Source: Cercophora sp. LCS_1
Taxonomy: Eukaryota > Ascomycota > Sordariomycetes > Sordariales > Lasiosphaeriaceae
Length of the DNA: 64,000 nucleotides
Assembly: GCA_036250225.1 (NCBI GenBank)
Contig: JAPZLL010000023.1
Span: 372,001-436,000 of the forward strand
Direction: 5' to 3'
A model generated the notes under the pieces. It searched no databases and had not been told where the DNA came from. It worked only from the letters and a program-made list of their open reading frames with translations. This document shows, piece after piece, positions 43,555-56,064 of this stretch. How positions within the stretch are numbered: position 1 is the first letter of the stretch; every line of letters starts with the position of its first letter. Both the position numbers and the translations under genes were made by a program.

Positions 43555-46500
43555 CATGAGATGAGCCATGCTCAAAAGTTCTCTGAAGCCATGGGCGCCT
43601 TGGTCTTTCCAGCATACCATGCTAAGACCGAAACAATAGATCAGAGAACAGATACAGGAACCACCTCAACCGGTGAATACTAAAGCACCGAAGGCCACCA
43701 GCCCCCAACCACCACCTCCTGGTCGCCGCACGCCCTGTCTGCTCCAGAAAACCCAAAGCCAAGGCCGCCGCGTCCCAAGCCTCGTCACCGCTCCGCCACG
43801 GGTAGAGATCATAACGATGCCACTCATCGAGAGGCCGACGGTGCGGGTGGGACCGCCACGTAAACGCAGATACAACACGAAAGAGGCTCTCCAAAGGCAG
43901 CCGAAGAACACGGGGCTGGTACAAGCGGGTGCTGCCAAGTACTTCGAAAGCCAGGACGACGACTAAGAGCAGTTGTTTCGAGATGGAGCTCTTTGGATGG
44001 ACATGGCTGGTCTCGTGACATTGAAGGGTGGTTCTCTTTCGAATCATTATCACACAGGGCAAGAAGTGCGATACCTGGTATGGAGTGGGTTCTGGAGACT
44101 CCGGACCCTCTTGGCCTTGAAGGATGGGACTTATCCCCCCCTGGGGCGGATGACGATGCGACGGCGTACAAACGTTGGTGAATGAAGGTTGCATCCCGTT
44201 TCTTCTGCTTTGCGCGGTCACGTTCGTTGATGGAACTCGTTGCCGTTTTTCATCAGAGCCCTCATTGACAGGGTCGACATGGCGAGTATGTCGAGGACTT
44301 CGTCAAGGCGAAGGTTCGCTTCCGGAAAAGGGGGCGTTGCACCGAGGAACTGTTACCCTCTATATCGAAATCTTTCGGTTGTTGTAATTTTCAGATCTCT
44401 CCTCTGTACAAACCCCCAGGTCAATGGCGGGAAGCAAGGTTGGTTCTTAGAGATAGCCAAGGGAGCTATTCTTTGACAACGTGTGGTTTCTCGACGCAGG
44501 CATGAAGCCGCCACGGTATCAGACACCATACGACACCAAGACATATTCATCTTTCGTTCAGAAACACTGCTATCACAATGCAACAGTTTTACTAAATGGA
44601 TCATCTTAACGGAAGTCCTGAAACCAAGGCACATCTGCGTCCACCTTGACTCACTCCCGCGCCACGCGACTGTAGGCAACCACCCTCTCGCCAAAGGGCG
44701 AGACAAACTCTCGAGGGAGACGTGTTATGATGCCTCTATCCGACAGAAAATGAGAATGCTACCCCCCATCCATCGGGCTGTTGACCACGGTGGAAAGCCC
44801 TCCAAAAGTTCCTGGCACCGAGCCCCTCCAGTGATCAGCCAGACCTCTCGAGGAGCTTGTGGAAAACCAAAAGACGTCCCAAGATCACCGTCGGATCTGA
44901 GCCCACCACCACTGCGCCCAAGGCTGAGCCTCAGAATGAAATACGAACCCAACTCGTCACCCCCGCCAACTCCGATGCCCAAACTCACACCACCCACAAC
45001 GTGACAATTTTGCCAAGCCAAAAGCAAATCTTGAAGAGGTCCTCTTCCCTGATCCCCGCGGAGCATACGCCACCGACAGAAAGGAACAAACGAAACAACA
45101 TGAACATCCATCGGCCGCCCTGCGGTTGCTTACCTCACCCGCTGCCAAAATCCAATCTAACCCAGCCTTCGCCCAGAAACGGGAGAACGCATCGAGAACC
45201 GTGATATCTCGACAAGCACCTGCTCACCTGCATCAAGTGCGCTGCGTTGCACCCCCGGCAACAAACCATCCCATCCACAGCGCCAAAAAGGAACACATGG
45301 GGTGGTGTGCAACGTAAAGTGAATGGGGAAAAAAATGGGTGGTGGCTTGGGGCGGAGTCACCACAGCACCACCAACGGCTCCATCCCGTCAGCAAGTTTC
45401 CCTGCTTCGAACGGCCCAGCCGAGCGAACACTGTCACTTGTCACATTTCTCCTCACAAACATGTCATAAAAAAGGTCGTGTCTCTCCGAATGTGAGAGTG
45501 ATGAAAAAAAAAAAAAAGAAAAGCCAAAAAGGGAACAGGTGGTTCGTACTTCCGAATCATCACCAACCAAATCATCCCCGAAAACGAGTCGGAGTTGGGG
45601 ACCGGGACCGGGACTGGGACAGCAAACTGTGCCAACAACCCACACCAGCCAGTGATCACATGTCGCATCAGGTGAGCTCCCATCCACCCAAGCAAAACTG
45701 ATAAATGGAAAATTAGGTAAATGCAACCCCATCTGACCCCCAAAATAAAACATGGCTGCGAGACAGCAAAAAGGTGTGAAGGCGATATCACATCCCCACT
45801 GATACCCTCCTCTCTCGTTTCGTCAACAAACCCGACTGTTTAAAAAACAAGGCAAAAAAGAGTGCAAAACAGCCTTCGCTTCTGCTTGGTTACTCGCTTG
45901 AGGGTGTGTGGGCTTTCACCTCCGCAACACCGGTGGAAGGGGGGGGGCCCTGCCAATCATCATTCCTCCGAGTTGCACCTCCCGAGTTGCATCATCTCCG
46001 AGTTTTCTCCTCGCGAATATCACCGCCCAACCCCATCCCAAGTCAAGTCAAATAAAAGAAGACAACAAAGAAACCGTCGAATCACTTACCCATCAGCCAA
46101 CAACCCCAACACTCCCCCGATGCTCAACCGCGACGTAAAAAAAAAAAAAAAAACCCAGCCGTAGTGTGTAGCACAAAACCAGCAACCTGAACTGCCTGTG
46201 TGCTGTCCATACCATTGTTGAGGAATCCCAAACAGGCAACCCAGGCCCCTGAAGAACAAACAACCGTGACGATGCTTGCCTCCTCCTCACGCCAGCTGGC
46301 CAGCTAAAAAGGCGAGGGGCAAAACAGTGAGTGTGTGCAGTGATGACGTGCATACAACACTCATCACATCACCCCCCCTTTTTTTCCTAGTCGCCTTCCC
46401 CACACACACTTGTATGTGCAAGTAAGGCAGGCAGGAACGGCAGGCTATCAACCCTTGCATTATCGCCCACACAACCATCCATCCATCCCCCATGGATACA

Positions 46501-49500
46501 GACACACGTACCGGACGGCAGACAGTGCCTTATCCAGTGGGCCCTACAAAGGCAGTATAAAGCCGCGATGCGATGCGCCAAAAAAAAGATACATGATCAA
46601 TCATCTCGTCAAGGTACAGCGTACGGACGGACGGGGTTGTTCTGAATAATCGCTCCTCCCTCCTGCACTCCATTCTCCTCTATCTGGTGAACGGGAAGGG
46701 CGTTGGTTTTCTCTGGTAAGGAGTGAGTACTTGCTGTGGAAAAGAGAGAGGCTATCAACAGGTTGCATTTGTCTCTCTCTGGCTCCAATGGTCGAGTACC
46801 CAGTGCGCGACGATTTCGGAGCTCCAAAAGTGAGGGACAGTGAAAGTGAATGTAGCGTAGCGTTTGCGAGACCAATCACTTCTCTTGCCGTGATAGCCAC
46901 AAGTTCTTTTCGACCATGGCAAAGAGCTGAAAGGTGGACGGCGTAGTGAGGCCACTAGCCCTCGTTGCAATTGCAAATCGGCGTAATTCCATCATCGCCC
47001 TCATCACAGAACCGTACCCCGTGACTTGTCGCGTTGAACTTTCTTCGTTCAATCCCGCCAGGGATTTTGAGGTGACAGTGAAAAAGGAGAGGGAGGAGGG
47101 AGGGTGGTGATTGATTCGCATCTAACCATTCCACCCTCCTTGCAAATTTTAGCGGCGTGTCTCGTGAACCCCATCTTCGCGGTTGTCTCTCTCTCCGTCT
47201 CTCTGTGTGTGCAAAAACAAAAAGTTGGTGTCACAAGAAATAAACCAGGGAATCTCTGAAAATCCGCGCTAGAGGCCACTAAAGTCTGGGGTACGCAGAT
47301 CACACCTTTCCGCGCCATGGACGGCTCGGCCATGGAGTGAGGCTTGGCTTCTTCGCCCGCTGGATTGAACCCCTTATCCAACGGCAGCCCGATCCACCTG
47401 GATGGTAAACTTGCGCAAAGCAAGAAAGCAAGAGAATGAAGGGTCGTGACGGAATTTAGTGGCGAGCTATTTCGGCATCCCATCCGTCCCAGCGAGCGGA
47501 ACAGGCCAGACCAGCGGGAAAGGGGCTGGTTGGAACAAAGAAACGCAGAAGCCAGCAGAGAACCATGGTACCTACCCTGTACGGTGTATCCGTACCCGGA
47601 CGGCGCCCCATGTCCGGCGCTGTCCGCAGTTTGCGCTTCTCTGGGTCGAGGGCGGCGGCTAAGCAGCCATCCGACCCTTCACGTCGTCGGCCTTTGAAGG
47701 CAAAACACGGCTCAAGATTAAATCAAGATCACCAAGAGCACCGACCGCAAAGGAGGAGCAAACGAAATGGCGACGGCAAAGGGCCCTTCCATCTTGTGCC
47801 ACTCGAGCTGAGGCAGCGAAACAGGACCCCTACTTTGCGGCGACAACAATCCCGGCCGCGCGTGCCGGATCGCTTTTGCTGCTTACTTCAACGACGGAGT
47901 ACGGTTGTACAAAGTACGCCGCGAGAAAATAGCGTCGGGTTGCCTTGTCAGAATCGCGTGTTGTCGTCGTCTGTTGTCATTGTGGTACGAGGCAATCCCC
48001 ATGCGGCGTCCAACATCAGACGGCGCGTTGCAGAGCGTTGAAGCGCAATGCGACCACACACCAGAGGGGCAGAGTCCGGCCGGGAGTGAGACGACGACCG
48101 AGTGCGCAATGTGGCACCGGCCTTGTTCGTTCGGTGCGTCAATCCTAGCTTTGGTGACCTGTCACTTTTTTGCATCCTATCGCGTTCACAGGTCGCCATG
48201 CTGGTGGTGCATCAGGAGCACATCCAATGAGACTGTTGTGGTCGCATCACTGGGACTCTGCTGATTGGCCGCTGCCTCGGCTGGGGTCGGAAGAGGAGGG
48301 GTCCCCGCTCCGTCTGTCTGTCTGGAGTGGAGGGGCTGTCTGTCTTGTGCAATGCATGCGAGCACATTGGATTTGCCTGGCATGTCGTTTTCCATGGACC
48401 ATGGACTTCCCCGTCGCGCTTCCTCCTCCTGAGATGAACAGTAAGTCGCGAGCGCACGGCGACACGGCTAGAATGCGGGAATCTGGAGGCTGCCATCGCC
48501 TGTCGCGGTCTGGTGATAATTCCCGTCAGTGAGGTGAGGGTTGCACGGCGTGCCCTTGGCACGACTCCTTGTGTCTAGCGTTCCACGCAACACTGCTCCC
48601 ACTAGCAATCTGCTGCTGCCATGCTTGGGCTGCCCATCGGACCATGATAGGACCAGATGGCCATCATCATGTGCCAAGAGCGTTGCCCCAGCCAAGAACC
48701 GCGTGCTAGCCTTGCAGCAGCGTTGGAACAAGCGGTCCAAGTTGGATCGCCAGCTTGTCGGTCGTCTCTTGTGCCTGGTCAGCCTCGATGCCGTCCGCTG
48801 ATAGGCGAGCGCGCAACCTGGATAGCCAAGTCGACATGCGGGACGACGGCATGGCGGGTACCCTGACCTCCAGCTCTCCGTCAACTGCCGAGGCCTCTCG
48901 TCCGCTCGTCCTCCTCATTGGGCGCGGCCAAGACGTCCATTCTGCGACGCTTTGGCGACGCATGTTCGTCGGGGTGACGGGCTGGGAAGCACGAGTGCGA
49001 GTGTGATGTGGCGGATCGCGGGGTTCGAACACCCATGGAAGCATGCACTTCACCAGAGACATGCAACTGACGGGGGCTCGGCTTGGGCAGCAACAGAGGG
49101 GCCGTCGTCCATTTCCTGCCCGCCGATTCGCCAACGCGGCTCAAGTAAGGGCCAGAGTCTTGGGAACGGTCTGGACCTTTGGTGCACCACAAAGACCCGC
49201 CGTCCTCCTCCTCCTCGCCGGCCTCGTTGTATCCAACACTGCGCTGGCCAACCCGAAAACCGCCGGGACCCCTACTGGTGCTGTGTATGCACCTAGTGCA
49301 GCCATCGTTTCTATCAAGAGCACCACATGCGCAGTAGCGTAGTGCCGTGGGTTGTGTGTCGCCGCTGGCCAACCTCCCTGCGACAGGCCACTGCTGCTCT
49401 GTCGCCGTTTGCTCAACTCTTGTCTCTTGTCTCCTGTCTCCTGTCTCCTGCTGTTCGTCTACATTTCAGCGCTGAGGCGAGCGCGAGCACCAAATAGCGC

Positions 49501-52199
49501 ATCCAGCCTGGTGCTATCAGCAGGTGGGTGGTATTGCATTCGGGTTAAATTATACGCTCTCACTTGGCTGAGCCGAAAGGACCTCTTTCTGTCGAGCGAC
49601 GGGATCGTGGAACACGGAGGCTGCGCTGGATGCTGTTTTGGGAAAGCCGAGTTGCCGTCCGGCTGCAGACTGCATCGGTTCTTCAACCATCGCCAAGGCC
49701 ATACGGCCAATCCAGGCACATGCACCTCCTCGGACATGGTTCTGCCTCTACGTCCACTGGCTGCGCTCACACCCGGGGAACAGTCGGCGATGGGGGTAGG
49801 GCGCAAGGGGCTGACGAGACGACGAGCGCGGCCTAACATGATCTCGTTGCTGCCCTCAGGACTCCATCCTCCGTAGGCTTCGTCTCGTGCACAGATGCAG
49901 GTACTCGGCCTCTGCTGTCGGTGCCCGCCTTGAGCGTTGGTTGACGATGTGGAGACCCTGACCCTGCACCGATTTGTTGTCCGGGGCAGGACTGGGCTAC
50001 ATCATCGACGACAGCGTTGCAGTATCGCCACATCGAGAGGGAAGTCCCGCCGGTAGGTCCGCTTGATATGCCCGGTGGTGGGTGGCTGGAGCTATCGAGT
50101 AGCGTCGAGCAAAGATGCGGCCATCTCGTCAAGAGAGGCGCGCATCGAGACATCCACCCTCACCACCCCGCTTTACGTTGGTGTGCATCTCTGCTCCAGC
50201 GACCGATCGCCAGCTTGTCACCTGAGCAGGGTCTGCTCTACTAGCGTCCGCTTCAACGAGTGCCATCGCTGTAAACGGGTTTAGGCGCTGCAGCGGACAG
50301 CCCATCCCGGGAGATGTCTGGGGGGCTCCATGTGTCTCTTGTGTGCGGCCGGCGGTACGGAGTACCTCCGTCAGTCTAGCCGTGTGTTTTTTGACTTTGG
50401 CATTGCTTTTTGCTCCAGCGCACCAGTGCTCCTGTCTGTGCGTTTCTGGGGACTGGAATGGCAGGGGGTTGACGAAAATCTTGTCCGCCAACGACATCAT
50501 CGCTCCTCGGATTCCATCGGCAGTGCATGGTGTTCCCGGTTGCGCTGAACGCCTCCAGGGCCTCGCTGCTCTTGCGCATTGCGGGAAGAAAGATGAAGAG
50601 GCAAGACCCCGGCAGCGAATGTTGGGGATTTGGAGACACTGGGACAACTTGCAATGCAGGCTGGCGTTAGTCTTGTCGTCGCTTCGATCTGGATGGAGTC
50701 CCAGTATCGCGGAAGGTGGACGGACGCGGGGCACAAAAGGCAAGGGCCGCCAGGAATGTGTGAAGCCTCGCGGCGACGCCCCCGACCATCCGTCGCGGGC
50801 GCTGCCGTCTGGCACTCTGCGCGGCAAGGGAAGGGAGACGGCCGGGACATGCCCAACAATCGTCAATCATGCACCTCTCCACTTGCGTCAGAAAAACAGA
50901 GTCGAAAATTTCTCGTCCGTTCAACTCGGGAGACAGCACGACAGCTCTGCAGAAGGTGCAGATGGGCCCGCCCAATCAGCGTCTTCTCGCGTTTGGCAGC
51001 GATAAGCTTGGCCGCCCTGAACCATGTCGGGCCCCACCTGGGGCTTGGCTATTTTGGCTGCTACGTCAAGCCTCTTAGCCAATGCGTCAAGACCCAGCAT
51101 CCACCACTTGCTCCTTCCCGTCTTCGTGGCGAGCCTGCGTGCCACTCGACGATGAGGAGACAGACGCTCTTCGTTCTCAGGTCCCAGATGCGTAAAACTG
51201 ACAGGAGATACAAAGTGCCCGTAGCCCCCGCCCCCTACCTGTGTCTTCTCTGGCCGGGAAATTCGGACTCGAATCTCGTCATCCATCCCCGTTCGCGTCC
51301 AGCTCCATCTTACGCCCCCTATCAACGTGTTTCGCTGCGCAACAATTGCGGGCGGTCTCCGACCATCGATCTTGCAGATGTTGGTCCGGGAGCCGTCCAC
51401 CCTCCAGCCTTTGAGGCACTGACCCTGACGTGCACACCGCGCTGGGCAATTGGCGGGGTACTAGGGTCCATGACGCCCAGCCGATTGCACCAGAAGAGAC
51501 CGGGCGACATCTGAGCCGCGGAGGTCATTCATCCATCTCCAGACGACTTATTCTCGATAGAATTTTGTCCGGCTCTTCCATTCCCTCTTCAACGCAAGCA
51601 CGCGGTTCAGCGCAGAAAGTGCAGAGAGCAGCGCCGTTCGGATCCTGGCATTTTCTGCAGAGCCTAGAGGCTGCAGCTAAGACTGGTCCGTCTGAGGGAG
51701 GGGTACACGGTGACGGGACAGTGCCCCGCACGGAGAGTACTTCTTGGCCCGTCCCAAAACCGCCGTCATTGATTGGCATTCCGTGGCATCCTTTGTACCG
51801 CCGACGCCGCAGCGAGCAGACAAGACAGGCCACCAATATCAGCCACTGAGGAACCACACCACCACGACCCCAAAACCTTTTCGGCCGCTTTTTCGCTTTC
51901 GCCTCTCTCCACTCCACCACACCCTGTCCATCCACCGTCTTCCCTCGAACCTTCTGCCTCCATCGTCCTGCCATACATGTCGAATTGACACCCTGTTTCT
52001 TCGTCGTCGTCGTTGTCGTTGTTTTTCTTTTTTGGCTCTGGCTTTCTACGTCCACTCCTTCACCCGGCGCGATGGCTGTCTAATTGCAAACCTAATCACC
52101 TTTCCGCACGCACGGGACCCGCCCGCTCGAATCGCAATCGCGGACGCTTGCCGTTCAGCATGAAGGCTCATCCAGGCGACTCTCGACAAGTCTTCGATC
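43555..52199. other. 8.6-kb gene desert and upstream region of the CaMKK-like gene
   Basis: I find no supported gene. Many ORFs exist on both strands but are mutually overlapping, lack domains and do not link by introns. Possible coding relics near 43673-44182 (a Pro/Arg-rich frame, then a Trp/Gly-rich 62-codon frame ending at 44181) are too weak to name. Low-complexity elements: A-tracts at 45504-45516 and 46137-46153, a GGGACC-type hexamer run at about 45600-45621, and a TGTCTCC tandem repeat at about 49422-49451. The last kilobase is pyrimidine-rich and probably 5' UTR of the kinase. Confidence 0.5.
49422..49451. repeat. 7-bp tandem repeat (TGTCTCC)
   Basis: Four imperfect head-to-tail copies of TGTCTCC inside the gene desert. 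Confidence 0.7.
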
Positions 52200-52315
52200 A
52201 TGGAGCCTCAACCGCACCAGCCGCCCCAGCAGGCGCACTCGCATTCCAGACCCTCGCACCCTCAACTTCACAACATTCTCCCTCCTTCTCAAATACCCCA
52301 TCGAACCGCCAATAG
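51977..52315 (+). promoter_or_regulatory. Upstream ORFs in the leader of the CaMKK-like gene
   Basis: Three AUGs precede the main start. 51977-51988 encodes three codons, 52072-52083 three codons, and 52160-52315 fifty-one codons; the last overlaps the main start at 52200 in another frame. If the transcript begins upstream of these, ribosomes would meet them first and main-frame translation would be reduced. Confidence 0.5.
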
Positions 52316-55300
52316 CACCCCCGTTTCCTCGCCGGGTCTCTTCAGTCCGTCCCTCCCCCGCCCGGCCATGACCTTTCCGACCCACCCAGCTTCCGAGAGC
52401 AACACGCCCGCCGCCTTGGCCAGCCCGTATTTGCACCCTCTTCAGAGCCACAAAGTTCGAGAGTACGTACTCCTCCGGCAATATTTTTTCGTTGTTGTTG
52501 TTGTTATTGTTGTGTGACTCAATGGCGATGTCGGAGGAATCTGCAACATTGTTTCGGCCAGCCATCGGCTATCGTGACCAATTGTGGGGCATGTTTGAAT
52601 GGTGTTGACAAAGACCGTTGCTGACTCGTCCTTACTCTGCTTTCAGAACGCGCAAAGCGAACGTCGAACACGACTACACGACCGGCCGGAAACTCATCAA
52701 TCACTATGAGATCATTGAGGAGCTCGGCCGTGGTGTGCACGGCAAGGTTAAGCTTGCCAGGAATCTGGAGACGGGAGAGAATGTGGCCATCAAGATTATA
52801 CCGAGGTTTTCCAAGAAGCGTCGGCTGGGAAAGGTCACCGCCATGTCCGCCCAGGACAAGAGCAAGCGCGAGATTGCCATCCTGAAGAAGATTCGGCACC
52901 CGAATGTTGTCGCCCTGTTGGAAATCATCGACGATCCCGAACTCAAGAAGATCTACATGGTTCTGGAGTACGCCGAGGCGGGCGAGATTACATGGCGGAA
53001 GAAGGGTCTTCCTCACATCTGCGCCTACGATCGTCGTCGACAGGAGAGGGAAATGCGTGGTGAAAACCCCACCCCAGAGGAGGAAAGCTACGATCTCGTT
53101 TTCGAGAAGCGACAGGCTTTGAAGGACGCGAAGCGAGCCAAAATGACCCAGGCAGCCTCTCATTCCAACAACTACTGGAGTCTTGAGCACGGTGTCGATG
53201 ATGATGACGAGTCAGTCTCTCGGTCATACGGCAGGGATGATTCGGGGATCCATGGCAGGTCGCTGCGATCGCAACCCGACTCTCTCGGAGGCCCTAAGGT
53301 CACGTCCCGGGCGCCATCCCGCACCCATTCAGCCAAGTCTATCTCACGAGCCGGGACCCCACACCCTCCTCAAGATTCCGATCTGACTTCCCTACCGTGC
53401 GAAGATGACTTGGACACTCCGGGTCCGCTGCGTTCCAATCCTGCCTCTTCGACCGCCTTGGAAGGCACCATGTATGGGGCCTATGCCGAGGACGCGGGTC
53501 TTCGTGGCAGGTCTCCCAGTATGGCGGACTCCATCATATCCCACATGTCATCGCTTGACTACAACAAGATTCACGATCCGTATGCCGACGATTTTTCGTA
53601 CGTCCCTTGCTTCACGATCGAACATGCGAGACACGTCTTCCGCGATACTGTCCTCGGCCTCGAGTATCTTCACTACGAGGGTGTTGTCCACCGGGACATT
53701 AAGCCTCCAAATCTGCTCCAGACCAAGGACTTTCGGGTCAAAATCTCAGACTTTGGAGTGTCGTACTTTGGTCGTCCTGTTCGCGATGGCGATGAGACTA
53801 TTTCCGAGTCCGAGGCCCAAGACTTTGATAACGACCTTGAGCTGGCCAAGACAGTGGGAACGCCTGCCTTCTTTGCGCCTGAACTTTGCTACACGGATGC
53901 GTATGACGACGACAAGCCGCAGCCCAAGATCACGGAGCAGATTGATGTCTGGTCGCTCGGCGTGACCTTGTTCTGCATGATCTATGCCCGCATCCCCTTC
54001 ATAGGAGAAGACGAGTGGCACATGTTCAGGAAGATCGCCACCGAGGAAGTTTATATTCCACGGAGACGCCTTCGGCCCGTTGATCCCTCGACGAAGCCCA
54101 GCGAGAAGTCGCTCTATACCCGAGTGAATCGACCCCCATACCGAGACGATGACGAGCTTGCATACGAGGAGGTTGACAAGGACTTGATTGATCTTCTTAA
54201 CAAGATGCTCATCAAAAACCCAGAGAAGCGAATTCGGCTGCGGGATGTCAAGCGACACCCATTCGTCATTAAGGGTGTCTCGAATGTGGTCTCGTGGCTT
54301 GACGATACCGACCCGTCGCGACGAACGTCTGGTAGGAAAATTCAAGTCGACGAACGGGAGGTAGCTCGCGCCGTCGTCCCTCTTACTTTCCTAGAGCGAG
54401 CTCGCTCGGCCGTCAAGAAGGCCGTTGGCAAGGTCATGCATCCTCGTGGAGAGCGTGCCGACAGCGTCAGTGTCTCGTCGCGCAGGCGTGCTACTAGCAG
54501 CGCTGCGAGTTCTGGCGGCGACAGCCCGCTCACTGGCTCGTCGACATCCAATCTTCGGGACATTCGAGACGCTCGGCGGAAAAGTCTTCGCCCGGACGAT
54601 TACTTCTCCAGTCCCTCGCAAGCGAGTGAACATCCCCTAACGCAGAGCCTGGTCGCGAGCCCGAGTGATTCCCCTTTAGAAGGTTCAGCCCCGCAAAGGC
54701 AATTGTCAACCTCAGCGGGCGCCCAATCCTCTCGACAGCTACTGGAACTCGTCACCGGTCTCAATCTGCGGGACGAGCCCCTGGACCGTCAGAACTGGAG
54801 TTCAACGCAGCGGACGTTCCCTCGCCACGGGCATCACCGCTCCGTCACCAATGCCTTCCTGAGTTTGACCCCCCATCCCAACGAGATTCGGACGATGCCG
54901 CCGACGCCCCTTTTTGATCCCTCGATGGACGACCCCAGCAGTGCTTTGCGCAAGGCGCGTGATATGAGGCCGCCCTCCGAGGACTCGAATCGTGCTCGAT
55001 CGGTAGACAGAGGCCTGTTTGCAAGCACTGATAAGCGTGCCGAGGCCAAGGTATCCCTGAGCACCGCCGTCGCCCCTGGCAACGTTCACTTTACAGCGTC
55101 CCCTATTGCCATGGGCAGTCCCCTGAACGGCTACTACCCCCAGTCCGAACCGAGCTTTGTCGACAAGCAACGGCTTTCGTCCGAGTCGGATGAACGACCC
55201 TTGACCGCCCGTCGCATCGTGCTCGAGACAAAACTTCAGCCTGCCTTTTACCGATCCTCGCCATTGAAGCCTCCTGCTACGGTACGAACTGATATGAGTG

Positions 55301-56064
55301 CGCCCCCGACGGTGGTAAGCTTCAAGACGAGCAGCCGGCCCGGGACACCACATTCTGCCCCTGAGCTCGAGCCCGCTCTCATTCCTTGCCCGCCATCTCC
55401 CGACGAGGGGCTCTTTATGAGCAGACAGCGTCCCCCATCCCGCGAAGAGACGATTGTTACCGCCGTGTCTTCGAGCTCAACATCAATGGGCGCCCTGGCG
55501 GCAACGCCCCTGACCAGCCCAAGCGAGACGGCAAGCCCAGTCTACATGGTGAACCCATGCGCGACGAAAGATCTGTCGGATCAGATTGCCGCCTTCCAGT
55601 CGGACCCGTCACTCCCAGCCCTGCTTAGTAGTACGAGCTCGGTGTCTGCGGACCTCGAAGGGGAGTTCTTGGGCAATCCAGGGGTCCCCAAATCATCGGT
55701 GATCGACACCACTGACTCTCTGACGCCACCGGCCCTTTCCAAGGAACCGGTTTCTGGGTTCCCCTTGGACGCGCAAGAAGACGTGCTTCAGGGTGCGGTC
55801 CCGGTCAAGCTTGACGAGGAACTGGTCAGGCCCCCGATTGTCACGCCCGCTGAGTCGGTCACCTCGCAGGAAGAATGCGAAGATGGCGACGGCGAGGATA
55901 GTGACAGCGATGAGGGGCTGACGATGGCAAGACGGAAGAAGAGTGTTGCCCCTTTGGAGTCACATGCCATGGGCAGACTCGTTAGCGGCTCGAGACGCAG
56001 AGACACGAACGCAAGCATTGGCAGCACCGAGACTGCAAAGAAGCTTGTCGTTGATAGTGACTGA
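52200..56064 (+). CDS. Ca2+/calmodulin-dependent kinase kinase-like (Ssp1/Sak1 type)
   Basis: Upstream kinase family of SNF1/AMPK (yeast Sak1/Tos3/Elm1, fission yeast Ssp1). Exons 52200-52462 and 52647-56064; 1226 aa; intron 184 nt (GTACGT...TTTCAG). The kinase domain starts near residue 107 with HYEIIEELGRGVHGKVKLAR; VAIK follows, then MVLEYAEAGEI at the hinge. A family-typical insertion of about 150-190 residues, Ser/Asp-rich, separates this from the catalytic part: HRDIKPPNLL (Asp438), DFGVSYF, GTPAFFAPELC, DVWSLGVTL, ending near RIRLRDVKRHPFV (about 625). The remaining 600 residues are Ser/Pro-rich and disordered and end in an acidic stretch. The CaMKK-type Arg-Pro insert is not evident, so calmodulin control is unproven. 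Confidence 0.91.

Noticed and set aside
49018..49038. tRNA B-box-like GGGTTCGAACACCC
   Set aside because: Base 61 after the T-loop is A instead of C, and no acceptor or anticodon arms fit around it.
50630..51514. 294-codon plus-strand ORF in the gene desert
   Set aside because: Rich in Arg/Pro/Ser without domain or splice support; overlapping ORFs of similar size lie in other frames and on the other strand.
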